A stretch of 64,000 nt of DNA from Brachyhypopomus gauderio (GCF_052324685.1 NC_135224.1:21289951-21353950), one strand, 5' to 3'; counted from the first letter of the stretch, positions 26,873 to 39,939 are shown. Numbers and translations are program-made. The notes: generated from the letters alone by a model not told the origin.

Positions 26873-28430
26873 GACGACGCGAAGGTCACGTGAGATCTCC
26901 ACGAGCCCGTTATCACCTCTAGCTTGCCTTCCTCTTTGTCAGCCCATCTTCGCCCTCCCGCCCAAAGGAGAGTCGTGGAAACGCTTCACTCTGCACCCCA
27001 CCACCGTCCTCACGTTTTGGGGATCATCGGAAACGCAAACACGACAGACCTCATCGCACCGGAACGCTTTAAGACGACCGTCGCGGTTTGAGATTATTTG
27101 CATTGTGCAGTAAAACTAACCCAGGACGTTTGCCTTGTGTTTTTACCCTCCGTTTGCCTTTCTTCTTTTGACGTTTTTACTATTAGTGTGAGTGAGGGCG
27201 GCTTCGAGAAGACGGCTGGAGTCCTCCGGCGTCTCGGTGAACAGTGTGGAAGGCTGTGTGCGCACCCTCCAGTTTAAAACGCGCTTTTGATACATTCCAG
27301 AGAGTGAGATGCTTTACTTCATCCTGGACTCCAGCACGCTTCCGTTCCCAGTGCTGATGTACCACTCGGTCCTGTCAGTCTGTCCTGTCGCCCCAGCGTT
27401 GCGGGACTTTTGCGGCGGGGTTGACGGACGCCCTCGCTTTCCTACTTTAGCTAATGCTGTTTGTTTTAACATGTCTTCATGGTTTATTTGGCAGTTTGTT
27501 TGTTTTCTTTTTTCTTTTTTGTAAATAGCCCACTTTTATTTCAGACTGCTTGACGTAAGTTATTATCCTCAGTTTATGGAAGGTATTTTTGTATTCTCTG
27601 ACGTTGGGAGAAAGCAAGAGAGGTTGGAACTATCAAAACAACAGAAAGAGCAGAGCTGGTCTCCACCAACTCTTGCACAAGTGTAGAAGAAGTCATCATT
27701 TCTAAATGAAAGATAAAAGTACTATGGTCAGATATGCACAATGGAACTGATTGGAATGTTTATATCCTAACTGATTTGACTGATTTAAAGACTTTCGACT
27801 CTCTTAATAATGTGGTGTTTTGCAGGTCCACGTCTGTAAGTTTGGGCCCTCCTTGAGGGTGGCCCTAAGAGGAAAAAACAGCTTCTGAATAAAGAGAAAT
27901 TTCAAATCACTGACAAATCTAAGTGGAAATGATGAGACCATATAACTATTGTATGTTTCCTATTAAAGATGGATGCTCTCCATGCAAGATTGTCTCACTG
28001 GACACTGGGCAAAAACAAACTAGGCATAATTTTTATTGTGCATGTTTAAGACGATTAGCTTCAGTAACAACTGACAAAGCTTTGCTTTTGTTAGTACTTA
28101 ATAATGTTCATGTTGTCAAAGTTAATTCCAGGAAGTCTTATTAAAAATTAAAAAATTGGCTGGCAGTAGCCTAAATGTAAATATGAAGAACAGAAACATG
28201 CTTACGTAAGGATTTTATAAAACTTCCCTTTTGGATGTATTTTATCTAAGCTGACATGCTGTTCTCAGAAGGGTTTGTTAACAGCTGGTTTCTTGTTCAT
28301 GACCTAGAATTCATGAAATGCATGAATTAAAAAAGATTTGAAATGCTTGCACACAACATTTTACACACATCTTAATTACCTAAAACACTTGAAGTCAGCT
28401 CTGTAATGAGTGTACACCAGGCCATGTTGG
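26873..28430 (+). other. wdr48 3' UTR and wdr48-blvra intergenic region
   Basis: No competing gene is seen. An AATAAA at 27888-27893 could end the wdr48 transcript, giving a 3' UTR of about 1 kb. The remaining 500 bp are AT-rich and featureless. Confidence 0.45.
27888..27893 (+). terminator. Candidate poly(A) signal for wdr48
   Basis: AATAAA about 1.0 kb after the wdr48 stop codon. No transcript evidence is available. Confidence 0.4.
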
Positions 28431-28559
28431 AGTGCATAAATGCAAGGTTGAGATTAACAAAAGTAATTTAAATCTAAGGGTAATGACTAACTTGTGCTGG
28501 TTGTGTATTTCTAACACAATCCTCGATGGTCAGGACTTTGATTTTGTTCCAGCAGGCCT

Positions 28560-28751
28560 AATTTCAGTGTCAGCTACAGGGCGCGTCCGTGTGACCACAC
28601 ATTGCGTCAGAGGCACAGACGCCATTTTTAGCGGCCACTCCAAAGTTGAAGTTTGTGAGTTGCTGCTGAGGCGCAGGAAGCGGGTCCTTGTCTTTGCCCA
28701 CTAACGGTCTCTAAAGCAGTCTGCAAAAACCTTCTCGGAAGACTTTCTGTG
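28560..28751 (+). other. Putative 5' non-coding exon of blvra
   Basis: A locally GC-richer stretch (cagggcgcgtccgtgtgacc, gacgccatttttagcggcca) ends in a consensus donor (TGTG|GTAAGTG, exon end 28751). The blvra start codon lies only 5 nt inside its exon (acceptor tgtctgtag at 29334-29342), so an upstream leader exon is required. The start of this exon is a guess. Confidence 0.45.
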
Positions 28752-29347
28752 GTAAGTGAGATTTATAACGGTAATTTAGCAGTGTTGCTATACGCCTTTT
28801 CTTAGTACTCCACGTCCTGCGTTATAGAATGGCAGGAAGGTGAATTCAAGGCTGATTCTTCTCATGTCACTCATCGGTTGAAGTGGACGGTTCATTGCGC
28901 TTTCACACAGGAGTTTCATACTCTTGCACTTAGTTTGCTAAGCCATAATAAGTTATTAAACATGAATATTAAACTGGTAGCTTAAAGTTTTCACACGTAG
29001 CAGTGAGTGTTTAAGTCCGTTTTGCAGGATGTTGATCTGGATGGTTGCAGCCCCACTGCATTCTTGTGTGTTTTATTACCCCTAGATTTGGGATTTGTTC
29101 AAAAAGCATCTCGTCATTTCACCCCAAAATATTTTTTCCCCATCTTACATGGTTAATTTTCAAAAATAAGGGAATAAGCCCATTAAAGGTCATAGCAGCT
29201 CACCTTGCAGACCACGCATGAACCTTCATGAGTGTAGAAGGTCCAGCAGGAATCTGGATCAGATGTCTGAGCTTCAGTGTTCCTCATTAGTGTTGTCAGG
29301 TCAGAAGGTAGCTGTCCACTAACACTGCACCCTTGTCTGTAGGCAAC

Positions 29348-30108
29348 ATGTTCGGGTCAGTGGTCATAGGTCTTGGCATGGCAGGTAATGCAAGAATACG
29401 AGACCTGCTTGCTCCCCTAGAGTCCAGCGTGGCAGAAAAATTCACCATCAAGGGCGTTGTGTCCAGGTTAGTGTCTGAGAAAACAAACCTGTTCAATTTG
29501 ATAAAAGATGCAAGTTGCAAAACATGTAAATAACACTGGGAAGAATCTTGAAGTGATGGTTGGGGTGGTGTCTTATCTGCAGACGGCCGTTGTGGCCAAC
29601 AGACGATACGTCTGTAATCATGTTTTAAAAACCAGACTGTCTGTGGAGATATAAATGTCACTTCTTTGGCAAGTAGCCACGGAGCCTTCGTTATGACTGC
29701 GGGAACGAGAGCCTGATCGATGTCCCGACCTGTAGGAGGACCGTGGGGGACACGCAGGGAGTCCCGCAGATCCCGCTGGAGGAGGCGCTGTGTAGGAGTG
29801 ACATCCAGGTGGCCTTTGTGTGCACGGAGAACGCCAGCCACGAAGAGCACATCCGGTAAGGTGGACACGAGATCAGCCGTCAGGGATCAGCCCAGGTTGG
29901 CCCTGAACAGCCAGAGATCAGCGTTCTATATTTACCTGGATCCAGCAGGTTATGCACCAGAGTACAACAGTTTCTCACCATTACTGTTCAGATTGAATGA
30001 TAGTGCTTTTTAGGACAAGGACAGAAAAGATGGATACTGGGAATATTTGCTATTTTTACGTTTTAAGAAATTTAATGAATGGAAAATTATGGAATGGATG
30101 TGTTTTGT

Positions 30109-30140
<32 letters not shown>

Positions 30141-31804
30141 CTTTATTTGTATAGCACCTTTCAAACATACGTGCAACTCGAAGTGCTTTACAAAATAATG
30201 TAGTAAATGACAAGATCGGCAAACAAATAACAATGGATTATGCAAATATTTTATTCTCTCTTAGTTACATGCAGTTTCTTTATTTTATAAGCAGCAATCC
30301 TTGCTCTGTGATGTACAAATATGAAGAACAAACCACTACATTAACCAATTCATGTATTGAAAAAATTAAGATTTTAATGCTTTCTTAATTTTTCTTTGAA
30401 CTAACAAAAGCCATAAGTTGGTGGACATTTCTAACCCACCTGAAAAATGAGAAATATATTTTTTCCCATGCTGTGATGATTCAGTCACAGTGCACATTTC
30501 CTAAGATGTTTTGCAGTCGTAGTGCGGCCACTTCACTGAGAAACTCTGTACTCTGCATGAGGTGCAGTCGCTGGTGTTTCTCATACTGTTCGGTTTCTGG
30601 TCAGGCGGTTTCTGGAGGAGGGGATGCATGTGTGCGTGGAGTATCCCATGGCCCTCAGTTACACGTCTGCGGTCGACCTCTGGGACCTGGCTCAGGAGAA
30701 GGGTGAGCTGATTCAACACTCACGCTTGGAGGTAGAAGTTTGAGGGTAGATGTTTTGGGGCAGAAGACTTTTGGGCTGGAAATCTTAAACAAAAAAACAC
30801 GGGAGGGTGGCCATCACCAGATTTCATCTTGACCGCCGTCTTGCTGTGTGGCTCTAGGTTTGGTTCTCCACGAGGAACATATTGAGCTCTTAACTCCAGA
30901 CTTTAAACAGCTGAAGAAGGACATAGCTGGGAAAACGTTGGAGGAGGGAACTCTTCATTTCACAGGTGTGGGCAGCACAGCAGGTTGAAGTCCCATCTTA
31001 AACGAGACATCAGCGCGGGTTCAAGACGCTCATCTCTCCTCCGTCTCGCCCTGCTCACTCAGGAGGTCCCCTCAGGCCGGATTTCGGTTTTCCCTCCTTT
31101 GCCGGCATCGCCCGTCTGACCTGGTTGGTCGATCTCTTTGGCGAGCTCACTGTAAAAGTGGCAACGATAGTTGAGGATGTGGAGAGGAAGCAAATGAAGT
31201 TGACAGCCCACTTTTTAACCAAGGATCAGAAGTAAGTTTGGTATATCTCAGTCATATGTCTCTAAAAGTAAAGAGATGATGACCGTATACTGCTAGCCTG
31301 GGGTGGGTTTCCCGAAACGTTCGTAGCGCTAAGTACTTCGTAACCTCGTATGAAACGTATGAGGTTAAGAAGTACTTAGCGCTAAGAACGTTTCGGGAAA
31401 CTCACCCCTGGCTAATAATAATAATAAAAATAATAAAAAATCAAAGGAAACTTGTACTTGTGACTCGTAACGAGCAAATTAGAGTCCTGCAGCTTCGTAG
31501 TGGAACAGCTCGGGACGTTTGTGTTCAAACACCCCGCAGGCCTCTGACGTGGATCGAGGAGCGTGCGGAGGGCCTGGGCCGGGGCAAGCGCGTGCACCTG
31601 CGCTTCGACTCGTGCACGGTGACGGAGCTGCCCGCCGGCCAGAGGGGGGCCGTGGGCCTCTTCATGCAGGACCTGGTGCTGTTCGGCCGGAAGCTGCAGG
31701 GGGACGTGCCTCCCGGGGAGCTGCAGGCGGAGCGGGCCCGGATCCTCCACTGTCTGAAGCTGGCCGACAGCATCCGGCAGATGTGTCACGGGTCGCTGCC
31801 CTGA
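29348..31804 (+). CDS. blvra: Biliverdin reductase A
   Basis: The enzyme reduces biliverdin to bilirubin with NAD(P)H in the cytosol. Six coding exons: 29348-29466, 29736-29855, 30605-30702, 30858-30965, 31063-31231, 31540-31804 (stop TGA 31802-31804). The total is 879 bp, 292 aa (human 296). The N-terminal Rossmann motif reads VVIGLGMAGNARIRDL (human VVVGVGRAGSVRMRDL). Other matches are VEYPMALS, KGLVLHEEHIELL, GFPSFAGIARLTWLVDLFGE and the C-terminal RILHCLKLADSIRQMC. It lacks the short acidic leader before the Rossmann strand found in human. It is followed by coa1 in the same orientation, as in human 7p13. Intron 5 carries a 109-bp palindromic element and intron 2 an AAT microsatellite with a SINE/LINE tail. 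Confidence 0.96.
30110..30205 (-). repeat. AAT microsatellite plus LINE/SINE tail, copy B (blvra intron 2)
   Basis: About nine AAT units (30110-30140) are followed by ctttatttgtatagcacctt. The reverse complement matches copy A at 12541-12600. The microsatellite sits at the A-rich end of the retroposed tail, the usual origin of such repeats. Confidence 0.7.
31300..31408. mobile_element. 109-bp palindromic MITE, copy 3, in blvra intron 5
   Basis: Same ends and length as copies 1 and 2. The host intron is only 308 bp, so the hairpin makes up a third of it. Confidence 0.92.
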
Positions 31805-33401
31805 GACGGCGGTCCCGCTCCTGAGAAGGACCCTAGCACGGAGATCGGGGTGTGAGTGGGGTGGAGGTTTCATTTGGGATAAACGTGGCAACTTTCCACG
31901 TTTGTCTGTGATTTGTAGATGTTTCTCTTGGTCTTGCGTTGCAACGATAGTTTTACCAGCGTTGTTAATGTGGAGCCACTGGAGGTGTGTGGAGTGATGT
32001 CTGGTGGAGGGTTTTCTAAAGAAATGTCTCCTCATAATCTATTACCACTTAAGAGGTCTTTTTTAGATCTGAGAAAAATGTTTGACGTGCTTTCACTTGT
32101 AATAAGAAGTGCATTCCAAAATGCCTTTAGTCAAGTTTCATTTCTCTTTTTTTTTTTTGTGTGTGTAACCTTGTGACCAAAAATTATGTCTATTAGAAAA
32201 AGCCAGAATACAACATTTGGAAAATGCTTTTGTTTAAATCCAATCTAATCTACTCATCTTTACAATAATAATGGGTTATTGTCATTTTGGGGAAATTTTA
32301 TGTGCATTTTATATGCAAAATATGCTTTTGTTAATACATTTTGAATACTATTATTGTATGTTTTATAGTATTTCACTTTTGAACATTAGGGGACAGATGG
32401 AAACACAGAGCTGTAGTTACAATACTAACAACACATTTGAAGCTGTAAAACATCTCTAAATGTTCATTCAATGTGTTGCGACTGCACTGCTAGTCTATTT
32501 ATTGTTGTTTACACAATGAAAGGTCACACTGATATTTTTCCGGCACAAGATAGATTTGTACAAAAATGATACTCCATGCATTGTTGCACAAATGTCTGTA
32601 GTGACAAATAAACCAGTTTAAACCAATTTTTAAAAGTACGTTTGGAAATCTTGACTTTTATTTTGTCAGTACGTTCGGATACAATATGGCCGCCTCCATG
32701 CTGCTCATGGTCAGTAGCCGTTCATCATTAACCGTTTATGAAAATGTAAACGTTGCTTCCGTTTGGGTGAATGTCATTATTATGCTTTTTCTCTCGTCAT
32801 ATTTACGTGCAAATTCATAACTTCGAAAAAAGTTACATTATCACAACTAGCTACTTATTCCAGTTAGATAACTAGTTCGCTATCTACGTTTAAGTCAGGA
32901 GCTAGGTGCCACTTGACTAGTTAGTTAATAATGTAATGTTTATGTAACGTTATCCGGGTAGATAACGAGCCAGCACGCTTTCTCCTGGTGCATTTGACAG
33001 CTCTCCCCTGCAGTCCTGTCGTCCTCTCTGGTCCTTTTCTGATACGGTGTTATTGCTTCTGTGCGTTTGATTTTCCCAGTGTTGTATGTGCTTGTATTCA
33101 ATGTAAGTTAATGTGTATGATTGGACTTTACAGGCAAACACTAGCACAGATTTACCTCTTTGGTGAAGAAGTCTTGAGCAGCGAAAACGGTTAGCCGAGC
33201 ATTTTAGGAAAAAAACCACAAGCCAACCGGTAATTCCTCCAGTTTTATTTAAACATTGGGATTAAATATTGGAAAATACAGGCACAGTAATCCTTATTCA
33301 TCTAAATATAGACTTTCATATCCTGACAAGGTTCATGTTTAAGACTACAATATTCCCCCTCCAAGTCCGATCGCTGCTCACTAACACATCCTGTGTCTCA
33401 G
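31805..33401 (+). other. blvra 3' UTR and coa1 upstream region
   Basis: Sequence after the blvra stop is AT-rich with a likely poly(A) signal at 32607-32612. Around 32690 a short CG-containing patch (atggccgcctccatg) looks like a promoter/leader for coa1. No further gene is supported. Confidence 0.45.
32607..32612 (+). terminator. Candidate poly(A) signal for blvra
   Basis: AATAAA about 800 bp after the stop codon, in AT-rich sequence. Confidence 0.45.
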
Positions 33402-33434
33402 GACTGCACCTCTGGGTTTGGGGCTCAGTTCAGG

Positions 33435-35357
33435 ATGGGCCGCCCCACACACCTCCTGCAGCAGCTGACCATCTTCATCACCATGGTTACTGGTGGAGGT
33501 TGCGCTGTGATGTACTACCTCATGCAGAGTGAGTGGACTGGAATCCAATCTCCCAGAATGACACAAAGTTGGATTTATTGGAGCAGGGTAAATAGGTTTG
33601 GGGCCCCGAACTGGCGGTTTAGACTCTCAACGACGTCTTAGAGTCATTATTTCTGATAGATGTACTAGCAAAGGTTGTGAGAATGTCACGGCGGGTCCCT
33701 CTGTAGCTCCTGGTTACAGAGAACAGTTTTATTACTTATGAGCTGAGGTCAGAGCGCTTCTATATGACCCATTTTAATTTAGTCTAAAACAGTGGTTAGC
33801 CGTTTTATCTACAACGAGTCATTGTCATTCCAACCGAGCAGATGCACTCCTGAATCCACGTATTTAGTAGACGAGTTGATTCGTGTGAACTCCCGGGCTG
33901 TGTTCGAAATAGTCTACTACATACTACTGGCATACTGATCGAGCCCCAAATCAGTATGTCGTATGCAGTATGTGACCAAAATGAAAATTTCCAGTACGCG
34001 AAACATACCCGGATGACCTACTACTTCCGCAAAATATTCCAGTACGCAAACAGAGCTATCTTCGTGGTGTACTGCATCCCATCATGCAACGCTACGTTCA
34101 TGTGACCCTGTAGTGTGCTTTGCTTTTGTCGCATACTGGAAACTGTACTGCATACTACTACGAGGACCAGTATGCAGTATCCAGTATATACCGAGTCCAG
34201 TATGCAGTATCCAGTATGTAGTAGTCTATTTCGAACACAGCCACTAAGTGACTGTTCTTCCTTGTTGCCTCTTTGCCCCGCCCCCTCCATCCCACCCCTT
34301 TCCATCCCAGAAAACTTTGCTAACTCAGAGTACCATCGATTGGCTGTGGAGCAGCTGATAGCCCACTCCTCTGCTATGGCCAGTCTGGGAGCTCCACCCC
34401 TGAAGGTTCATAACCTCCACTTGAGCGATCGGCACAACCGCGTGGACCTCACCAGCGCTCAGGTCAGGTTCTGATGACGCTGATTAAGGAAGCACTGATA
34501 ACGCTGAAGGTGACGGCCGGTCTATATACCGATTGTGATTGTCGTTTAGGTGATCGTAATGGACGTATTTATAGTTGGAAACATTCTGTGGGATCACACA
34601 CATTGAAGGAGGATCGATTAAACAAATTAAATGCATCCATCTGCTTTTAAAAAGCTCGTAGAAATAGCAGGAGCTCACAGCATCCCCGTTTATTATCGGA
34701 AGTTCACATTAAAGGTCCTTGACTTAGCATGTGGAAGTGGAAGCTATGAACAGCTGCTCAAAGTTGCATTGGTCGATTGAACTGTCCGTTTAATTGAGAC
34801 GGAATAGCTTGCACGGGGGCGTCCCGTTTTGTGATGGACATTTCTTGTGCCTGATTGGCAGCTGAAAATCCCAGTGACCGGCTCAAGGATGGGGGGATAC
34901 CTGTACACAACCTCCGTCAGGGACGCTGTGATGAAAAGGTATGTGGTGATGAAGAGGTGACGAACTGAACCTAGTTTTGTTATCCAAAAATCCAAAATCC
35001 ACTGCTTGAAAAAGTACTGGAAAAATATTTAGTTAAAATGTGATATAAATGCCTGTAAGTATTACATCATGATTGTAAAGACAGCAGATGGATTTTAAAG
35101 GTGTCTCCAGACCTACAAACTGCCTTCATGTCTTCATAATAATATATGCCTGTTTAAAAGTTGGGGAAATTAGAGATCACTTTAGCGTAGACCTTCTTCC
35201 TGTTGTTGTTAAATTCATGGTCTCCTGTTAGCTCTAAAAACAATTTCCTCTTCCTGGTTCTGTCTTTCTCAGGTGGTGCCTGCGGCAAGTGACACTACAG
35301 CTCAAGAGTGGCGAGACCATCGACATCTTCCCCTCAGCGGGATCCTTCCAGCCTTGA
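33435..35357 (+). CDS. coa1: Cytochrome c oxidase assembly factor 1 (COA1/MITRAC15)
   Basis: A small inner-membrane mitochondrial protein needed for assembly of respiratory complexes IV and I. Four coding exons: 33435-33528, 34311-34462, 34862-34938, 35273-35357 (stop TGA 35355-35357). The total is 408 bp, 135 aa (human 146). One N-terminal membrane segment is visible (FITMVTGGGCAVMYYLM), followed by the Tim21-like part: EYHRLAVEQLIAHSSAM, LGAPPLKVHNLHLSDRHNRV, LKIPVTGSRMGGYLY and RWCLRQVTLQLKSGE. The human counterparts are LAVEQLQSHPEA, LGPPLNIHYLKLIDRENFV and LKIPVSGSKSEGLLY. The start exon has an acceptor at 33401, giving a spliced leader. It lies about 1.6 kb after blvra, as in tetrapods. 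Intron 1 holds a 347-bp MITE. Confidence 0.93.
33896..34242. mobile_element. 347-bp MITE with long inverted repeats, in coa1 intron 1
   Basis: It starts GGCTGTGTTCGAAATAGTC and ends GACTATTTCGAACACAGCC (written here as its complement-matched form gtctatttcgaacacagcc). Both arms continue with repeats of CAGTATG / CATACTG. It is non-coding. A diverged relative lies at 48286-48623. No clear target duplication was found. Confidence 0.82.
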
Positions 35358-38300
35358 TGTTCAAGGGCCTTGTGAAAAACACACTGTGCCAACAGCTCCA
35401 AAGGACGTTGTGGTGTCCTTCTCTTTTAACAGGAAGTGCAAACGGATGAGTTCCCCCTCAGCGAAAAGACACAGACAGACTGAGCAGAATGAGTTTCATA
35501 TCAGCAGCTAAACCCTATGTGCTTGTCTGATGTTAAACGTCTGACGTAGTTTTTTGTTATCGTTTGCTCAGCGTCTGATTCATATGTGTAACAATAGAAA
35601 GGCAACAAAAAAGTGTTTTGAAGTGCTTTTCTTCTACAAATACATGTCTGTGTTAGAAAATAATTACAGTAACATCCTACGGTGACCTTGTGAAGCCCTA
35701 GTCAAGTGAATATGTGCTTACATCTTAACCTGAAGGAATAGAACGTCTAAATGGTATTTTCATTTCTTTTCGGCACCTGACAAACCGCAAACCGATAGAG
35801 GCACAAGATATGTAAGCAATTAATTAGGTTTCTGAGGCTGTAGTAAGCTTAAGACTGGATGTACAAGATGTGATTCTTGCAGGTGCTTTGCATTGCTGGG
35901 TAGTTTCTGTTGAGAATACAGGACTTCTGGCTTCCTCAGACAAACAAAGCCATCGGACACAAGTCCTGAGTCAGTTTTTAGTTTAAGTGGTTTTCTGTCT
36001 CAGAAAGAGGTCCATATAGTGTATAGCCATGCATGATAAAAATTAATGTGATTAGAGAGTTCCGACGCTGCCGCTATTTTGACAGCGATTAATCCGTCAC
36101 CCGTTATATTGTTTTGACGACTGTCACTAGAGGGCGCTGTTTGTCATGTTTTAACTTAAACCAGCTGCTTCTGGAAGTCCACTGCTGCTTGAGCTGATAC
36201 TGATACTTACACACTAAATAATCAGGTGTGCTATATGCGTCATTAAGGGCATTCTGAATATTGATGTGGATCCTCAGGTCTTACAATTTCTCCCAGACAC
36301 ACACACTCCTGCTCTCCATACATAATTCTTCCAGGAGTTACGACTTAGCAATAAATCAAGTAAATTTAAATAGTAGCAAATTAACAAAGTCGAATAAAAA
36401 AAAAGGGGGGGGGGTGCAGTTAATTGGCATCACCTGAAGTGATGTAAATTATTATTTATCCTAGAAGGCAGCAGTGTTTGAAAGTCTCATCTCCAAGAAA
36501 ATTCATGGCATCTTGGAGTCTTACTGGATTTGCAGGGGATTTTAAAGACAGCTGAGGGGAAGTTCTGGGGAAAAACGAATATCGCAACAAATGGATTAAC
36601 ACTGACCTTCACGCCCAAGACTTTTGACATCACCTCTAATTAACCCTACCGTGTATGGGAGACGTGGACAATAAAATAACATGGCTTAAGTTACATAAAA
36701 GGACATTTAACACATTGGTCCGTTATGGCATTCTGGAAAGCTGAAGTTCAGAGTGCTGAACTCTTAATGAACTAAGTTACATTTCTGTAGCTTCAACTCA
36801 AGATTGCTTTACAATTAACACAGGGACGCACTGAGAAACAGCAGCAAATTGTATACGGTGTCAGACCGAAACCTCAGTCACCCCAGGAGAGAAGACAACA
36901 CCCAAGACAGCACCATCCACCACGGGGCACACACACACACCCAGACAACTCTACAAGATGTGCAGAGATACACAAGTCATTCATGTTTTTGTCCAGTGGA
37001 GGAGGTCTATGAGGAAGAAGAACACTCAGCTCAGAACAGGACTTGAACCCAAGACCTCCAAGCCACCATGTTGCCTCCTACATATAACCTGTGTATGGAG
37101 CCGTACATACACGTGTTCTAATGGCTCTATCTCACCGTTGGTCATGACATCCACGTCCAGCCCGTTCTCAAGGTATTTTAGAGGAAGTGCGTGTTACGAG
37201 TCATGAGTCATGATTTTTTAAACGGGTCTCGGGTCAATAGTTCATCCTACTATTGGGAGGAAGAGAAACATAACTCAAAAAGTACACAGTGTTTAACCTG
37301 AAAATAACACAGAAATAGGTGTGATGAAGGCAAAGAAAAATTTCATAGCTGCAAAAAAACCATGAAATCTCAGATAAGAACTAGCAGCAATTTGCCATCT
37401 GTTCTCTTAAAACATTATTACAGAAACAGAAGTGGAGAAATTAGACTCCCAAGCTCATGGATATGCACTTATGAGAAAGATCTGTGAAATATTTATTTCC
37501 TATAAATAAATATAAACAGCAGTTTGACCTGCATGGGAGTCATAGTAATTCATTCTGTGAACAGACGGCAAACAGTTTATGCAACTGCATGTATTTAGTG
37601 TTCTGTAGATTGTTTTTAAAGCTATTCCTCATAATATTCAAATGAGCTTTAAGTCCCACGTTTTTACATTCAATTACATTTTATTCATAGCATCTAGCTC
37701 ATTATACCGAAATGTCATAGGCTCCGCCCCCATTTAGTTGTCCGTTTCCTGTTGGGTAGGATAGTACGAGTCAGATGTGCCTCCAGATAAATGTTTCACA
37801 CACCATCACGTCACCTCAATGTTTCCACGTTACCTTCAGCTTCGTGTTTCACTTCATGTTGCATAAACAAACAAAAAAAGTTTATAATAAATTAATGTTC
37901 AGATGAAATAAGGGACATCAAACATTGAAACAAATTAATATTAAAAAGTGTTTTTTTAATAAAAAGAGTAAAATCAACATTATTATTAACTTTTTGATGT
38001 CAAAGCTGTTTTGACAAGAGCCCCATGGACCATGAGTTTGATTAACCTGGATCAGAAAGGCTTTCAAAGATGCCCACAGAAACAAATTAGTCCATTATCC
38101 TTCCATTTAAACTCAAATAGATTCCTCATCTTGCCACTGGAATAGCAATGGATCTCCACTGACCAGAAATTAGGTGATAATTATAATATGTGCAGGAAAT
38201 GAAAATTGAATTTCTTTTATCCAATACATCACATAATTCAAACTCAGCCTGGTGAAACAATCAATAAAACAAAACTATTTCAGTACCTTATTAACAGTTA

Positions 38301-38796
38301 GTGTTGCGTAAACAGATCTGTTGGCTTCTGCATCTTTAATTGATGCTTAACTAAGAAACGCTGACATTTTTCAATAAAGACTCTGTACGGTCCATTTAAA
38401 CATGTTAGCATTTCAGAATTTCTTTAAGTCTACTTGCAGACATCTTTCACCTGACCCATGTGTACAAGCTCTATTATTGTGATTATTATTATTCCACATT
38501 CATAGTTCATGTTCCCTTATTATAGTGGTGCCTGCTCTGGGTCACTGCACAGTTCCGTGGAAAGTTCTCCTTCTGCTCCGAGTCGTGTTGCTCATCTCTC
38601 ATGACGTTGCTCGGAGCATTTGAACAATCCACTGATGACCAGGAACAGCCTGGGTGTTCTCCTGAGGTAGCTGCACTTCTGTGCCCGCTTGATCTGCCAG
38701 AGAGACCATAAAATGGCCACCTGTGGACGGTGTGCCGTGGGACAGCTAAAACCAAATTGAACGTCTCAAGAGTTCTTCGTCTTGTTCTTGTGGTCC
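35358..38796. other. coa1 3' region, intergenic DNA and rgs2-like 3' UTR
   Basis: 3.4 kb without a supported coding exon. The first part is the coa1 3' UTR. A homopolymer A/G tract lies near 36395-36414, and a short CA run near 36930. The last several hundred bases before 38797 are AT-rich and probably the 3' UTR of the minus-strand rgs2-like gene. Confidence 0.4.
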
Positions 38797-39939
38797 TCAA
38801 GGCCTTCGTGGTCTTTCAGAGCCCCTCAGGGCCTGGTAAATGCCCGACTCCAGGAAGCGGGTGTAGCAGTCATTCTCCATCAGCTGGTAGATCTTTCTCT
38901 GGGCTTCATCGAAGCAGTTCAGGGTTGGATGAGGGAGATGCTGTTTGATGCGGCTTCTGGTGTGAAAGTCCAAGTTGACCTGTGGGAAACGCCGTCTTTT
39001 AGAACGACTAGGAGGTTGGGGTCTGTCCCCTCAACTCAACAACCCACAGTGTCGTGGAGCTAAGCAACAGAGTATTGGAAACTGATTGGTGGCTGTTTCT
39101 CTACCACAATTTAAGTAGTATTTCAGCACATGCATATCAACTGCAGTCTCAATAACCAACCCAATATAATGTGCTGGTTTTGATGTTCTCATACCACACA
39201 GTGAGAAACGAACACTTAATGAGAAATGTGGTGGACTTATCAAAAATATAATCACCTCTTTTGGGGAGTCCATACAAATGAATTCTTCATAAATGCTCTC
39301 TGCTTTGGTGAGAAGGTTTTCCGGTGTCTTGGATAGTTTGAAGTCCTCACAAGCCAGCCAGAATTCAATATTCTCCTCACAGAACTCTGACTTCAAGAAC
39401 TCTCGGAATGCTGAAACTCCACCTTACGCAGAAGGTCAAAGAGCAGAAGACGCCGTATTAGTGCACGTTTAACTGAAAACCAGAACCACTTGTTTATAGA
39501 CCATAGACGAGCTTACTTTTATATTCGAGAAGCTTCTCCAAAGACTGGGCCCACTGGTCTAATTCAGCTCGTGGTGGTCTGAAACGAGAAAACAAAATCA
39601 GTATTAGTGTGTTGGGGGTGGTGGTGGGGTGTGGGTGGAAAAGGCAGCACAGTAGCCTACCTGGTTAGTTTCTTTCGAGGTGTTAATTTTAATAATACCG
39701 AAGGTTTTTTTAGTAGAAGCTGAAGCTTGAATTCCCAAGATTTGTATCTGCATGAAGACACAATATATATTTTTTAGAAAATTAATTGACAAAAAACGTT
39801 GCATATTAGCAAAATGTGACAACCTGTGACTACCTTGATCAACCATCCGATATTGAACAAAAAAATTCACTTACGTGGCCGCTTTGGGTTGGTGATATTT
39901 TCCACTGACGCTCTCCGACAGTATTTCGGTGACCTCCAT
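38797..39939 (-). CDS. rgs2: R4-family regulator of G-protein signalling, RGS2-like
   Basis: A GTPase-activating protein for G-alpha subunits. Four coding exons, read downward: 39939-39875, 39578-39517, 39422-39256 (167 bp), 38979-38797 (stop 38797-38799). The total is 477 bp, 158 aa. The core reads AFREFLKSEFCEENIEFWLA, CEDFK, then FICMDSPKEVNLDFHTR, and the end is LMENDCYTRFLESGIYQAL. RGS2 supports: the Cys in SEFCEEN and the Glu in RFLES, two of the three residues known to set RGS2 Gq selectivity, plus position at the coa1 end of an RGS18-RGS21-...-RGS2-like cluster. Against: no RGS2-type N-terminal amphipathic helix (it starts MEVTEILSESVSGKY), and Asp instead of Asn at the third selectivity site. 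The symbol is therefore tentative. Confidence 0.72.

Noticed and set aside
28432-28704. 90-aa ORF upstream of blvra as a separate gene
   Set aside because: It fits better as the blvra leader exon region, with a donor at 28751; no domain recognised.
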